DNA from: Zavarzinia aquatilis
GTDB lineage: Bacteria; Pseudomonadota; Alphaproteobacteria; Zavarziniales; Zavarziniaceae
Length of the DNA: 64,000 nucleotides
Direction: 5' to 3'
Assembly (NCBI RefSeq): GCF_003173035.1
Contig: NZ_QGLE01000012.1
Coordinates: 62,001-126,000, forward strand
Shown here: positions 17,875-26,892 of the stretch, piece after piece
Layout: every line of letters begins with the position of its first letter
How positions within the stretch are numbered: the stretch's first letter is position 1
The notes under the pieces: model-generated
Database searches by the model: none
Told to the model about the DNA's origin: nothing
Seen by the model: the letters and a program-made list of their open reading frames with translations, nothing else
Program-made: the position numbers and the translations under genes

Positions 17875-18960
17875 CGTCCGGCGGACCAGTTCCGCCACCG
17901 CCTCGCCGTCGAGGGCGGGAACGACGCGGCCCTTGCGCCCAAGCATTGTTTCCGCCGCCAGCATGGCGTTGACCACCGCTTCCTCGACACATTCGACCAC
18001 CGCCATATAGAGCGGGTCGAGGTCATCATTGGTCACGGCACGGAGCGTGAGCAGCGGCGGCTCCGGCAGGGGGCCGGGGTCGTTGGCGGTCGAGAAGGCG
18101 AAGAAGATGTCGCCCGAAGAATTGCCCGACGGCGTGCCGCCCCGGCCGATGCCGATGGCGGCGCGGCGGGCCATGCGCTCGAGCTGGCCGGGCAGCAGGG
18201 GCGCGTCCGTGCCGATGATCACGATGATCGAGCCGGTTTCCTTCGACCAGATCGGCGCGGGCGGCATCGCCTCGCCGACACGGACGCCGCAGACCTCCAG
18301 CCAGGGGCCGCGGCCGTGGTTCGCCTGCACGAGAGCGCCGACCATATAGCCCCCGGCCCGCACCGACACGAGGCGCGAAGCCGTGCCGGTGCCGCCCTTG
18401 TATTCATAGGCGATCATCCCGGTGCCACCACCGACATTACCTTCCGCGATCGGCCCCGCCGTCGCCGCGTCGATCGCCGCCATGGCATGGCCCTCGGTCA
18501 CATGCAGGCCGCAGAGATCGTTCAGCCAGCCGTCATAGGTCTCGCCGACGACCGGCAGCAGCCAGAGCCCGTCCGCCTCATCGGGAAAGCGGTGCATCAT
18601 CCAGCGGTTCAGGCCGTGGTGGACGATGCCGATGGACGCGGTGTTGGTAATGGCGATCGGCCCCGAGGCCCAGCCGCCGTCGCGCACCCAGTGGCTGCCG
18701 GTCAATTCGCCGTTGCCATTCATCGAGAACATGCCGGCCCAGACCGGATGCAGCAGGTCCTGCGCCGGCCGGGGCAGGATCGCGGTCACACCGGTGTGAA
18801 TATGCCGTTCGGGATCGTTCAGCGTGGTAAAGCCGACCTGAACCCCCGGAACATCGGTGATCGCATTGACCGGCCCGGTCACGCCGCGAAAGGGCAGGCC
18901 GTAGCCCCGGCCCCGGCGGCGCCCGTTCGGCGAATGGGTGATCGGGTTCAGTTCGGTCAT
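17866..18960 (-). CDS. P1-family peptidase (DmpA / beta-peptidyl aminopeptidase type)
   Basis: This 364-residue protein is an Ntn-like self-cleaving aminopeptidase. The substrate-pocket motif EGNVGGGTGM and the processing site SGNSSGDIFFAFST are present; by analogy with DmpA, cleavage before the serine (S281 or S282) would free the catalytic nucleophile. GGAG stands 8 bases before ATG 18960; the extension to 19029 has no such site. Members act on D-amino acid amides or N-terminal beta-amino acids. Given the nearby beta-alanine aminotransferase, release of beta-amino acids from peptides is possible but not shown. Confidence 0.9.
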   Translation of the reverse strand: MTELNPITHSPNGRRRGRGYGLPFRGVTGPVNAITDVPGVQVGFTTLNDPERHIHTGVTAILPRPAQDLLHPVWAGMFSMNGNGELTGSHWVRDGGWASGPIAITNTASIGIVHHGLNRWMMHRFPDEADGLWLLPVVGETYDGWLNDLCGLHVTEGHAMAAIDAATAGPIAEGNVGGGTGMIAYEYKGGTGTASRLVSVRAGGYMVGALVQANHGRGPWLEVCGVRVGEAMPPAPIWSKETGSIIVIIGTDAPLLPGQLERMARRAAIGIGRGGTPSGNSSGDIFFAFSTANDPGPLPEPPLLTLRAVTNDDLDPLYMAVVECVEEAVVNAMLAAETMLGRKGRVVPALDGEAVAELVRRTSR

Positions 18961-19038
18961 GACGGCGACTCCGGCGGCGGACGATGGCTGGGACCATTCT
19001 AGCCGCCGGAGCGACCGGCCGGGAACCACCGCCGCGGG

Positions 19039-20424
19039 TCAGCCGGGCGGGCGGCGGATCGACAGCAACTTGTAGTGATAGGGACCGCTCATGCCGTTGA
19101 TCGGATAGGCACTCGTTTTGATCGTATTGGCCTGGTTGCCGCCCAGGAGATTGATCTTGCCATCGCCCTGCGACAGATAGAAGCCGACGTGACCGCCAAG
19201 GACGGCGCCGCTGGGGCCGCCCTGCCGCCGCTTGAAGACCGCGATGTCGCCGACGTCGGGCGCGTCCGTCACGTCCTGGCCCCAGCCGGTATCGTGCCAG
19301 GACATCGCCCATTTGCTGTCGGTTCCCTGGAGACCGGCCTGTTCCACGCAATAGTTGACGAAGGACGAGCACCAGGCGGTTTCGTCCGGAGCGGCGCCCC
19401 CCTTCGTCGAGGAATGGTAGAGCACGATGCGGTCATTGTTGTCGTCGCCCGGATTTTCCCTGACGTCCCGCGCCAGTTCCGCCCGCGCGACGTCGATCGG
19501 CCGCTTGCCCGCGACCTCGGCGATCGGCAGGCCCCCCGACAGAGAGCTGAGGAAATTGATCGACATATAGCCGTCGGCGAGACCATCGCCGTCGCAATCG
19601 ACCTGCAGCCACTCCCCGTTGAGCGAGAGGCCGTAGACGACGGTGTCGACGGGCAGGCTGGTGATCCTGTCGCTCTGATCGCTCGGCCCCGACCGCAGGC
19701 GCAGGCCGTCGCGGGCCTTCACCTTGTAGACCGCGCGCGCGGGAATGCGTTCCTCGATCGGCTGCACGCCCGCGGCCGAGAACTGACCGAAATCGGGAAA
19801 GGCCGGGTTGACGTCATTGGTGTCGTAGCCGATGCCGCCGAAAGGCGCCTTGAGCGATTTGCTGCTCTGCCACAGCGCCCACCGGCCGGAACGGCTCATC
19901 TCGTCCGACCGCGTCCATTTCCGCCCCCCGGCGAGCCAGAACAGGTCGATCAGGCCCGCGTCGAACAGTTTGAAGCCAATGTGACCCGAGCCATAGGCAC
20001 CGAGCCGATAGCCCGGCCGCACCAGGTCCGCGACCTCCTTGAAATAGGCCACGATCTGATTGACCTCATCGGTCCGCGCGAAATCGTGATCGACGGCGAA
20101 ATAGATCGCGCTTCCCGCCGGCTGGCCCAGATTGTGAGCGAGCGCGAGCGCCCGGTTGGCATCGCGCGTGCCGGCCCCGGTCTTGAAATCCTCGATGAAG
20201 CCCTGCGGGTGGGTCTCGTCACCGGCCCCCGCGCGCTGCTCGAAGACGACCGCGACCGAAAGGCCCGCCGCATGGAGGCGCTGCAGCTCCGGAAGCGTCA
20301 GGCACTTACCGATGATGTTGACGTCCCTGTGGTTGTAATACCGAATGACTGTCGTCACGCCCGCCGCCGCGATCTGCGCGGCGTAGGTTCCGACGTTGGT
20401 TGCGACATCGACCACTTTCACCAT
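19039..20424 (-). CDS. Three-domain cell-wall-hydrolase-like protein: DUF1906, SH3, TIGR02594/CHAP-like
   Basis: The 461-residue protein joins three modules. Residues about 4-205 resemble DUF1906, a TIM-barrel glycoside-hydrolase-like domain (VIRYYNHRDVN, IYFAVDHDFA, YRLGAYGSG, WQSSKS). Residues about 229-290 look like a bacterial SH3 domain (GLRLRSGPS). The C-terminal part fits the TIGR02594 NlpC/P60-CHAP-like family with likely catalytic C352 (ETAWCSSFVNYCV) and H412 (GGHVGFY). No signal peptide is seen. The start at 20424 follows GGGGGAGA; the frame to 20445 begins with TTG. A peptidoglycan-cleaving role is inferred. It could be an effector, an endolysin relative or a housekeeping wall enzyme. 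Confidence 0.75.
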   Translation of the reverse strand: MVKVVDVATNVGTYAAQIAAAGVTTVIRYYNHRDVNIIGKCLTLPELQRLHAAGLSVAVVFEQRAGAGDETHPQGFIEDFKTGAGTRDANRALALAHNLGQPAGSAIYFAVDHDFARTDEVNQIVAYFKEVADLVRPGYRLGAYGSGHIGFKLFDAGLIDLFWLAGGRKWTRSDEMSRSGRWALWQSSKSLKAPFGGIGYDTNDVNPAFPDFGQFSAAGVQPIEERIPARAVYKVKARDGLRLRSGPSDQSDRITSLPVDTVVYGLSLNGEWLQVDCDGDGLADGYMSINFLSSLSGGLPIAEVAGKRPIDVARAELARDVRENPGDDNNDRIVLYHSSTKGGAAPDETAWCSSFVNYCVEQAGLQGTDSKWAMSWHDTGWGQDVTDAPDVGDIAVFKRRQGGPSGAVLGGHVGFYLSQGDGKINLLGGNQANTIKTSAYPINGMSGPYHYKLLSIRRPPG

Positions 20425-20526
20425 GGCTATCTCCCCCGAGAGCAACCATAGATTACACGGATTTCACACACTCTCAATCACTGCATACAATCACAACAAA
20501 CAATTATATGTTGCATTGCAATGCCA

Positions 20527-21438
20527 TTATGACCGGTTCCCGGCGGCGGCCAGCGCCGCCGCCATGAAGTCGATGAAGACCCGCACGCGGGGCGCCAGCA
20601 ACCGGCTGGACGGATAGACCGCCTGGATCGCCGCCGCTGGGGCACGCCAGTCGTTCAGCAAAGGCACGAGGCGGCCGGCGTCGATATCCTCGGCGACGTC
20701 CCAGATGGATTTCAGCACGATGCCGGCCCCGGCGAGGGCGGCGGCATGGGCGACCTCGCCGTCGTTGGCGATCACCGCCGCGTCGATCGGGATGGTGACC
20801 TGCTCGCCGCCCCCCGCGGGATCGAGGCGGATCGCGGTGGGCGCCGGGTCGCCCATCAGGATCACCCGGTGGCGCAGCAGGTCGGCCGGCAGCAGCGGCG
20901 CGCCAAAGCGTGCGAGATAGGAAGGCGCGGCACAGAGCACCCGGCGATTGGGCGCGAGCTGGCGCACGATCAGCCCTGAATCCGGCAGGCTGGCCTGACG
21001 GATGGCGACGTCGATCCCCGCCTTCACCAGATCGAGCACGGCATCGGTCACGATCACCTGCACCCGCAGCCGGGGATAGAGTTCGGCCAGGGCGGCGAGG
21101 CGGGGGGCGATCTGGCGCCGGCCGAAGGCGGCGGTGCAGGTGACGCGCAGCAGGCCCTCGACCGCGCCCCGCCTCGCCTGCACTGTCTCCTCCGCCTCGG
21201 CGACATCGGCGAGAATGCGGCGGCAGCGTTCGAGAAATCCCGCCCCCTCGTCGGTCAGGCTGAGGCGCCGCGTGGTGCGGTTCAGCAGCCGGGTGCCCAG
21301 CCGCGCCTCCAGCCGGGCCAGCCGCTTGGAGACGACGGCCAGCGACAGGCCAAGGCTGCGCCCGGCGGCGGACAGGCTGCCTTCCTCGACGCAGGCGGCG
21401 AAAATGCTGATGTCGGTCAGGCTGTCCAGCGGTCTCAT
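20527..21438 (-). CDS. LysR-family transcriptional regulator
   Basis: The N-terminal winged helix-turn-helix (LTDISIFAACVEEGSLSAAG, LAVVSKRLARLEARLGTRLLNR) is followed by the LTTRRLSLTDEG linker common in the CrgA/AaeR-like subgroup, then an effector domain with RVLCAAPSYLARFG. I use ATG 21438 (303 residues); a TTG two codons upstream is possible. It is divergent from the two short-chain dehydrogenase genes, which it probably controls. Confidence 0.88.
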   Translation of the reverse strand: MRPLDSLTDISIFAACVEEGSLSAAGRSLGLSLAVVSKRLARLEARLGTRLLNRTTRRLSLTDEGAGFLERCRRILADVAEAEETVQARRGAVEGLLRVTCTAAFGRRQIAPRLAALAELYPRLRVQVIVTDAVLDLVKAGIDVAIRQASLPDSGLIVRQLAPNRRVLCAAPSYLARFGAPLLPADLLRHRVILMGDPAPTAIRLDPAGGGEQVTIPIDAAVIANDGEVAHAAALAGAGIVLKSIWDVAEDIDAGRLVPLLNDWRAPAAAIQAVYPSSRLLAPRVRVFIDFMAAALAAAGNRS

Positions 21439-21537
21439 TCTCAACTCATGGACAAGAGTGAATTGCCATCGGCGATTATTCTCACCGTTTCAGGAAAGGT
21501 CCATCTTCAGCCCAGCTCAACCACTGGAAATCGCACC

Positions 21538-22245
21538 ATGTTCGATCTTTCTGGACAATCCGTGCTCGTCGTCGGCGGCAGCTCCGGCATCGGGCGTGCC
21601 ACGGCACAGGCCGCCAAGGCGCTGGGCGCCGCCGTCACCATCGCCGCCCGCGACCCGGAAAAGCTGGCAATCGTCGCGGCGGAGATCGGCGTTGCCGGCG
21701 CCGTCCTCGACATGACCGACAATGCCGCGGTGGAAGCCTTCTTCGCCGCGGCGCCCGTGTTCGATCATATCGTCGTCAGCGCGGCGGCGACGAAGTCGGG
21801 ACCGGTCCGCGTGCTGCCATTGGAGACGGCACGGGCGGCCATGGAATCCAAATTCTGGGGCGCCTATCACATCGCCCGCTCGGCGCGGATCGCACCCCAT
21901 GGCTCCCTCACCCTCGTCACCGGTTACCTCAGCCAGCGGCCGAGCGCGGGCGCGACCACGCAGGGCGCGATCAACGCGGCGCTGGAGGGGCTGGCCCGGG
22001 GCCTTGCCCTCGAACTCGCGCCCGTGCGGGTCAACGCGGTCTCGCCCGGGCTGGTCGACACGCCGGTCTGGTCGGGTCTCGCGCCCGGGGCGAAGGCGGC
22101 CATGTTCGCCCAGGCCGCCGCCCGCCTGCCCGCCCGCATCACCGGCCAGCCCGAGCATGTGGCGACGCAGGTGATCGCGCTGCTGCTCAATCCCTATATG
22201 ACCGGCACCACCAGTTTCGTCGACGGCGGCGGCCTGATCGCCTGA
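21538..22245 (+). CDS. SDR-fold protein lacking the YxxxK catalytic residues
   Basis: This 235-residue Rossmann-fold protein has the NADP-binding motif GGSSGIG (residues 13-19) and the SDR C-terminal pattern RVNAVSPGLVDTPVW. Where active SDRs have Ser then Tyr-x3-Lys, it reads VTGYLSQRPSAGATTQGAINAALEG, so the Tyr and Lys positions are Gln and Asn and the Ser position is not conserved. A known SDR subgroup shares this replacement. Whether it is a reductase with altered chemistry or a binding protein cannot be told. ATG 21538 gives a normal SDR N-terminus; the frame from 21448 adds an unlikely leader. A canonical SDR gene follows after 14 bases. Confidence 0.82.
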   Translation: MFDLSGQSVLVVGGSSGIGRATAQAAKALGAAVTIAARDPEKLAIVAAEIGVAGAVLDMTDNAAVEAFFAAAPVFDHIVVSAAATKSGPVRVLPLETARAAMESKFWGAYHIARSARIAPHGSLTLVTGYLSQRPSAGATTQGAINAALEGLARGLALELAPVRVNAVSPGLVDTPVWSGLAPGAKAAMFAQAAARLPARITGQPEHVATQVIALLLNPYMTGTTSFVDGGGLIA

Positions 22246-22259
22246 AGGAGGAAAGACCC

Positions 22260-23054
22260 ATGAATATTGATCTCAGCGGCAAGACCGCCCTCGTCTCCGG
22301 CTCCACCGCCGGCATCGGCAAGGCCATCGCCAGCGGCCTCGCCGCCAGCGGCGCCCGCGTCGCCATCAACGGCCGAAGCAAATCCCGCGTCGAGACCGCC
22401 ATGGCCGAAATCGCCAAGGCCGTCCCCGGCGCGCAACTGATCGCGGCGCCCGGCGACGTCTCGACCGCCGAAGGGGTGGCCGAGGTGCTGGCCGCCCTGC
22501 CCAAGGCGGACATCCTCGTCAACAACACCGGGATTTTCGAGCCCTCGGGCTTCTTCGATATCTCGGACGACGACTGGCGCCGCTTCTTCGAGGTGAACGT
22601 CCTGTCGGGCGTGCGGCTGTCGCGGGCCTATATGCCCGGGATGCTGGCGACGAACTGGGGCCGGATCGTCTTCATTTCCTCGGAATCGGGCCTGCACATC
22701 CCGCCCGAGATGATCCATTACGGCGTCAGCAAGACGGCGCAGCTCGCCGTGTCGCGCGGCCTCGCCGAACTGACCGCCGGCACCGGCGTCACCGTGAATT
22801 CGGTCCTGCCCGGCCCGACCCGTTCGGACGGGGTCGAGGATTTCCTGCAGTCGATGGCGGCAGGCGCCGGCCAGTCGGTCGACGATTTCGCCGCCGGCTT
22901 CGTCCGCCAGCTGCGGCCGACCTCGCTCCTCCAGCGTTTCGCCACGGTCGAGGAAGTCGCCAACATGGTGGTCTATGCCTCTTCGCCCCAGGCTTCCGCC
23001 ACCAATGGCGCGGCGCTGCGGGTCGAGGGCGGCATCGTGCGCACCATCGCCTGA
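22260..23054 (+). CDS. Short-chain dehydrogenase/reductase (FabG-like, complete triad)
   Basis: This 264-residue oxidoreductase has the cofactor motif GSTAGIGKAI, the NNTG structural motif (N-N-T-G at VNNTGIFEP), the catalytic Ser in FISSESG and the Tyr/Lys pair in HYGVSKTAQ. AAGGAGGAAAG precedes the ATG, a strong ribosome site. Substrate is unknown. It forms an operon with the catalytically incomplete SDR. Its last 82 bases overlap the convergent LysR gene. Confidence 0.9.
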   Translation: MNIDLSGKTALVSGSTAGIGKAIASGLAASGARVAINGRSKSRVETAMAEIAKAVPGAQLIAAPGDVSTAEGVAEVLAALPKADILVNNTGIFEPSGFFDISDDDWRRFFEVNVLSGVRLSRAYMPGMLATNWGRIVFISSESGLHIPPEMIHYGVSKTAQLAVSRGLAELTAGTGVTVNSVLPGPTRSDGVEDFLQSMAAGAGQSVDDFAAGFVRQLRPTSLLQRFATVEEVANMVVYASSPQASATNGAALRVEGGIVRTIA

Positions 23055-23941
23055 GCGTCGCGGGCGACATAGTCCGCCAGCGCCCCGCCCAGGAACTCGA
23101 ACACGGCGGCGATGCGCCGGCTGGCCCGCAGGTCCTCGTGACAGGCGAGCCAGACCGGCATCATCGGCCGGAACAGGTCGGGTAGCACGGGCACGAGCCC
23201 GGCCGCCGCCGCGATGCCGAACTGGCAGACGCCGATCCCCGCCCCCGCCTCGACAAGGGCGAGGTGTGCGACATGGCTGTCCACCCGGATGGCGAACATC
23301 TCGGGCGTCAGGGCAAGGCCGGCCGGGATCACGCCCCGCAAGGTTTCGATATCCCGGTCCGGCCCGATCAGCGTGTGATGCCGCAAATCACCCATGTCCT
23401 TCGGCCTTCCTTCCCGCGCCAGATAGGCCGGGCTGGCATGAAAGCCGAGGCCGATCTCCCCGATCTTGCGGGCGAGCAGGCTGCCTTGCAGCGGCCTTGT
23501 CATGCGAATGGCGATATCCGCCTCCTGCCGCAGCAGATCCTCGCTGCGGTCCGACAGGGACAATTCGAGGACGATGCCCGGATGCGCCCGGCGCAACCCG
23601 GCGATCATGGCCGGCAGGATGACGGTGCCGACCATCTCGCTCGCCGTGACGCGGACGACACCGCCGGGGGCGTCCGCCCCGCCCGAAGCCGTGCGGCGCA
23701 GGGCTGCCGCCGCGCTGGCCATGGCCTCCGCATGGGGCCTCAGCGCCAGCGCCGTTTCGGTCGGCACCAGTCCCTTGGGCGAGCGGGTGAACAGCGGCGC
23801 GCCCAGCGCCATCTCCAGCGCCGCGACGTGATGGCCGAGGGTTGGCTGCGACAGGCCGAGCAGCCGCGCCGCCGCCGACAGGCTGCCCCGGTCGAGCACG
23901 GCGAGCAGGCTGCGGTAGAGGTCCCAATCCGGCTCAGTCAT
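22973..23941 (-). CDS. LysR-family transcriptional regulator
   Basis: The N-terminus MTEPDWDLYRSLLAVLDRGS and QPTLGHHVAALEMALGAPLF form the LysR helix-turn-helix. The protein from ATG 23941 has 322 residues. The last 30 or so residues (after GGALADYV) extend past the usual effector-domain end and are encoded opposite the end of the SDR gene, giving an 82-base tail-to-tail overlap. It is divergent from the NmrA-like gene with 97 bases between, so it probably regulates that gene. Confidence 0.87.
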   Translation of the reverse strand: MTEPDWDLYRSLLAVLDRGSLSAAARLLGLSQPTLGHHVAALEMALGAPLFTRSPKGLVPTETALALRPHAEAMASAAAALRRTASGGADAPGGVVRVTASEMVGTVILPAMIAGLRRAHPGIVLELSLSDRSEDLLRQEADIAIRMTRPLQGSLLARKIGEIGLGFHASPAYLAREGRPKDMGDLRHHTLIGPDRDIETLRGVIPAGLALTPEMFAIRVDSHVAHLALVEAGAGIGVCQFGIAAAAGLVPVLPDLFRPMMPVWLACHEDLRASRRIAAVFEFLGGALADYVARDAQAMVRTMPPSTRSAAPLVAEAWGEEA

Positions 23942-24038
23942 AAATTTGTTTATAGCAGACGCAAGAGTTCCCGCAATTTCCGATATCCGTGTACCCGTCC
24001 ATCCTGCCGCCATCGCAACCGACGACAGGAACAACCCC

Positions 24039-25022
24039 ATGACCGGCAATGGCAAGACCGCCCTCATCCTCGGCATCACCGGCGGCGTCGGCGGCGCCAC
24101 GGCGACGGCCCTGCGCCGCTACGGCTGGACCATCCGCGCCCTGCTCCGCGATCCGGCGAAACTGCCCACTGGTCTTGGCATCGAAGCGCGCCGGGGCGAT
24201 GCCCTGCGGCCGGCGGAGGTGATCGCGGCGGCCGAGGGCGTCGATGCCATCGTCCATGGCGTGAACCCGCCCGGCTATCGCCATTGGGAAACCACCGTCA
24301 TCCCCATGCTGCGATCGAGCATCGCCGCCGCCAAGGCCTCCGGCGCGCGCATCGTGCTGCCCGGCACGGTCTATAATTTCGGCAGCCACCCACCCGCCCT
24401 CGCCGCCGAGGATGCGGCGCAAGTCGCGAACACGAAGAAAGGCGCGATCCGCATCGCCATGGAACGCGCGCTGGAGGACTCGGGCCTGCCCGTGCTGATC
24501 CTGCGCTGCGGCGATTTCTTCGGCGGACCGGCCGGCAACAGCTGGTTCGGTCAGGCCATGGTCAGGCCCGGACGGCCGGTGACGCGGATCGTCTGGCCGG
24601 GACGGGACGGCGTCGGCCATGCCTTCGCCTATCTGCCCGATGTCGGCGAGACCATCGCCCGCCTGCTGGCACGGGAGGCCGATCTGCCGCGCTTCGCCCG
24701 CTTCCATTTCGATGGCCACTGGTTCGCCGACGGGGGCGAACTTCTCGCCGCCTGCCGGGCGGCGACGGGGCGGGATGCGCTTCGCCTCGGCCGCTTTCCG
24801 TGGCCTTTGGTACGCCTCGCCGCGCCCGTCGTGCCGCTGTTCCGCGAAATGGCGGAGCTGCGCTACCTGTGGCAGGTGCCCTTGCGCCTTGACAACCGGC
24901 GCCTGACCGCTTTTCTCGGGGCGGAGCCGCATACGCCGGCCCCCGTCGCCCTTCGCGAAGCCCTGCGCACCCTCGGCTGCCTCGCGGCGGCGCCTGTGGC
25001 GGAAAAGGCACCCGCGCGTTGA
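24039..25022 (+). CDS. NAD(P)-binding epimerase/NmrA-like protein
   Basis: The 327-residue protein opens with a Rossmann motif (TALILGITGGVGGATATAL) and an Arg after beta-2 (RALLRDP), as in extended or atypical SDRs that bind NAD(P). GTVYNFG and RCGDFFGG correspond to the epimerase-like fold. A classic YxxxK is not obvious. ATG 24039 follows CAGGA by 9 bases and gives the expected N-terminus. Its substrate is unknown; the neighbouring divergent LysR gene suggests an inducible redox function. Confidence 0.8.
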   Translation: MTGNGKTALILGITGGVGGATATALRRYGWTIRALLRDPAKLPTGLGIEARRGDALRPAEVIAAAEGVDAIVHGVNPPGYRHWETTVIPMLRSSIAAAKASGARIVLPGTVYNFGSHPPALAAEDAAQVANTKKGAIRIAMERALEDSGLPVLILRCGDFFGGPAGNSWFGQAMVRPGRPVTRIVWPGRDGVGHAFAYLPDVGETIARLLAREADLPRFARFHFDGHWFADGGELLAACRAATGRDALRLGRFPWPLVRLAAPVVPLFREMAELRYLWQVPLRLDNRRLTAFLGAEPHTPAPVALREALRTLGCLAAAPVAEKAPAR

Positions 25023-25181
25023 CAAGAGGCGGCCATGCGCGGTGCAGCATGGCATTCGGCCGGACAATCATGTATGGAAAGGGCCATGCAGCGCCCCCGG
25101 GGCGCTTATCGTGCGCCGATCCCTTGACCTTCGCGAGGCGGCCCACCCCCTCACGTCACATATCGGTCCGATCGAGACTCC

Positions 25182-26885
25182 ATGCCCTTTCCTTTCGTCA
25201 ATGCCCATCTGAATGGCGCCCTCGAGGCCCGCGATTACGCCGAGCCGACGGCGGTGCAGACCGCCGTGCTCCAGCCCGATGCCGAGGGACGCGACCTTCT
25301 GGTCTCGGCCCAGACCGGCTCCGGCAAGACGGTCGCCTATGGTCTCGCCATCGCCTCGACCCTGCTCGCCGGGGAAGAGCGGCTGGCGCCCCGTTACGCC
25401 CCCCTCGCCCTCATCGTCGCGCCGACCCGCGAACTCGCGATGCAGGTCCATGCCGAGCTGACCTGGCTCTATGGCCCGGCCGGGGCCAAGGTCATTTCCT
25501 GCGTCGGTGGCATGGATGTCCGGCGCGAGGCCCGCGCCCTGCATGATGGCGGTCATATCGTCGTCGGCACGCCCGGCCGCTTGCGCGACCATCTGGAACG
25601 CGGCCGCCTGAACACTTCCGAACTCCGCGCCGTGGTCCTCGACGAGGCGGACGAGATGCTGGACCTCGGCTTCCGCGAGGATCTGGAATTCATCCTCGAC
25701 GCGACGCCGACCAGCCGCCGCACCCTGCTGTTCTCGGCCACCATCGCGCCCGAGATCGCCACCCTCGCCACCAGCTACCAGAAGAACGCCCTGCGCATCG
25801 AGGCGACCGCCAAGGGCGAGGCCCATGGCGACATCGACTATCGCGCCGTCCGCGTCGCGCCCAACGAACTCGAACACGCGGTCGTCAACGTCCTGCGCTA
25901 TTTCGAGGCGCGGGCGGCGATGATCTTCTGCACCACCCGCGAATCCGTGCGCCATCTGCACGCCAGCCTGCAGGAGCGCGGCTTCGCCGTCGTCGCGCTG
26001 TCGGGCGAGCTGAGCCAGAACGAGCGCAGCCACGCGCTGCAGGCGGTGCGCGACGGCCGCGCCCGGGTCTGCGTCGCGACCGACGTCGCCGCGCGCGGCA
26101 TCGACGTGCCCGACCTTGGCCTCGTCATCCATGCCGAATTGCCGAACAACCGGGAAACCCTGCTGCACCGTTCGGGCCGCACCGGCCGCGCCGGGCGCAA
26201 GGGCACCTGCGTCATCCTGGTGCCCCATCACCGCCGCCGCCGCGCCGAGCAGCTGCTGATGGGCACGCGGCTGAACATCATGTGGTCGGGCGCGCCGACC
26301 GCAGACGAAGTGCTGAAGCTCGACCACGAGCGCCTGCTGGCCGATCCCCTGCTGGCCGAGGAGCCGGGGGAGGAAGACATCGCCCTCGCCCGCAATCTCC
26401 TCGAAAGCCATTCGGCCGAGAAGATCGCCGCCGCCTTCCTGAAGATGCGCCGCGCCAATCTGCCCGCGCCCGAGGAAATCTCGGACGAGGCGGCGCCCCC
26501 GCCGCCGCGCGGTCCCCGCCTTGCCGGCGGCCGCGAGGGCGGCACGGAAGGCGTGTGGTTCCAGCTGAACGTCGGCCGGCGCAACAATGCCGATCCGCGC
26601 TGGCTGCTGCCGATCATCTGCCGCCTCGGCAAGGTGACCAAGCAGGACATTGGCGCGATCCGCATCTTCGACCGCGACACGAAATTCGAGATCGCGCCTT
26701 CGGTCGCGCAGGGCTTCGCCGATGCGGTGCGCAAGAGCGACGATCCCAAGATCAGGATCGAGCCCGCCGGGGCCGGCCCCATCGCCGAGGACGGCCCGCG
26801 CCCGCCAAAGCGGATGCATCGCGGCGCCCCCCCGCCGCGCGATGCCGGTGCCCCGCCGCGCAAGTTCAAGAAGAAACACGCCTGA
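25182..26885 (+). CDS. DEAD-box RNA helicase with DbpA-type RNA-binding domain
   Basis: This ATP-dependent RNA helicase of 567 residues has motif I AQTGSGKT, Ib TPGR, II DEAD (VVLDEADEMLDLGF), III SAT and VI HRSGRTGRAGRKG. The C-terminal part has a DbpA-like RNA-recognition domain (GVWFQLNVGRRNNADPRWLL) and a short basic tail ending KFKKKHA. Members act in ribosome assembly and cold adaptation; the CsdA/DeaD type is most similar by layout. The 159 bases upstream contain no other gene and may be a long leader. Confidence 0.93.
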   Translation: MPFPFVNAHLNGALEARDYAEPTAVQTAVLQPDAEGRDLLVSAQTGSGKTVAYGLAIASTLLAGEERLAPRYAPLALIVAPTRELAMQVHAELTWLYGPAGAKVISCVGGMDVRREARALHDGGHIVVGTPGRLRDHLERGRLNTSELRAVVLDEADEMLDLGFREDLEFILDATPTSRRTLLFSATIAPEIATLATSYQKNALRIEATAKGEAHGDIDYRAVRVAPNELEHAVVNVLRYFEARAAMIFCTTRESVRHLHASLQERGFAVVALSGELSQNERSHALQAVRDGRARVCVATDVAARGIDVPDLGLVIHAELPNNRETLLHRSGRTGRAGRKGTCVILVPHHRRRRAEQLLMGTRLNIMWSGAPTADEVLKLDHERLLADPLLAEEPGEEDIALARNLLESHSAEKIAAAFLKMRRANLPAPEEISDEAAPPPPRGPRLAGGREGGTEGVWFQLNVGRRNNADPRWLLPIICRLGKVTKQDIGAIRIFDRDTKFEIAPSVAQGFADAVRKSDDPKIRIEPAGAGPIAEDGPRPPKRMHRGAPPPRDAGAPPRKFKKKHA

Positions 26886-26892
26886 TCGCGCC

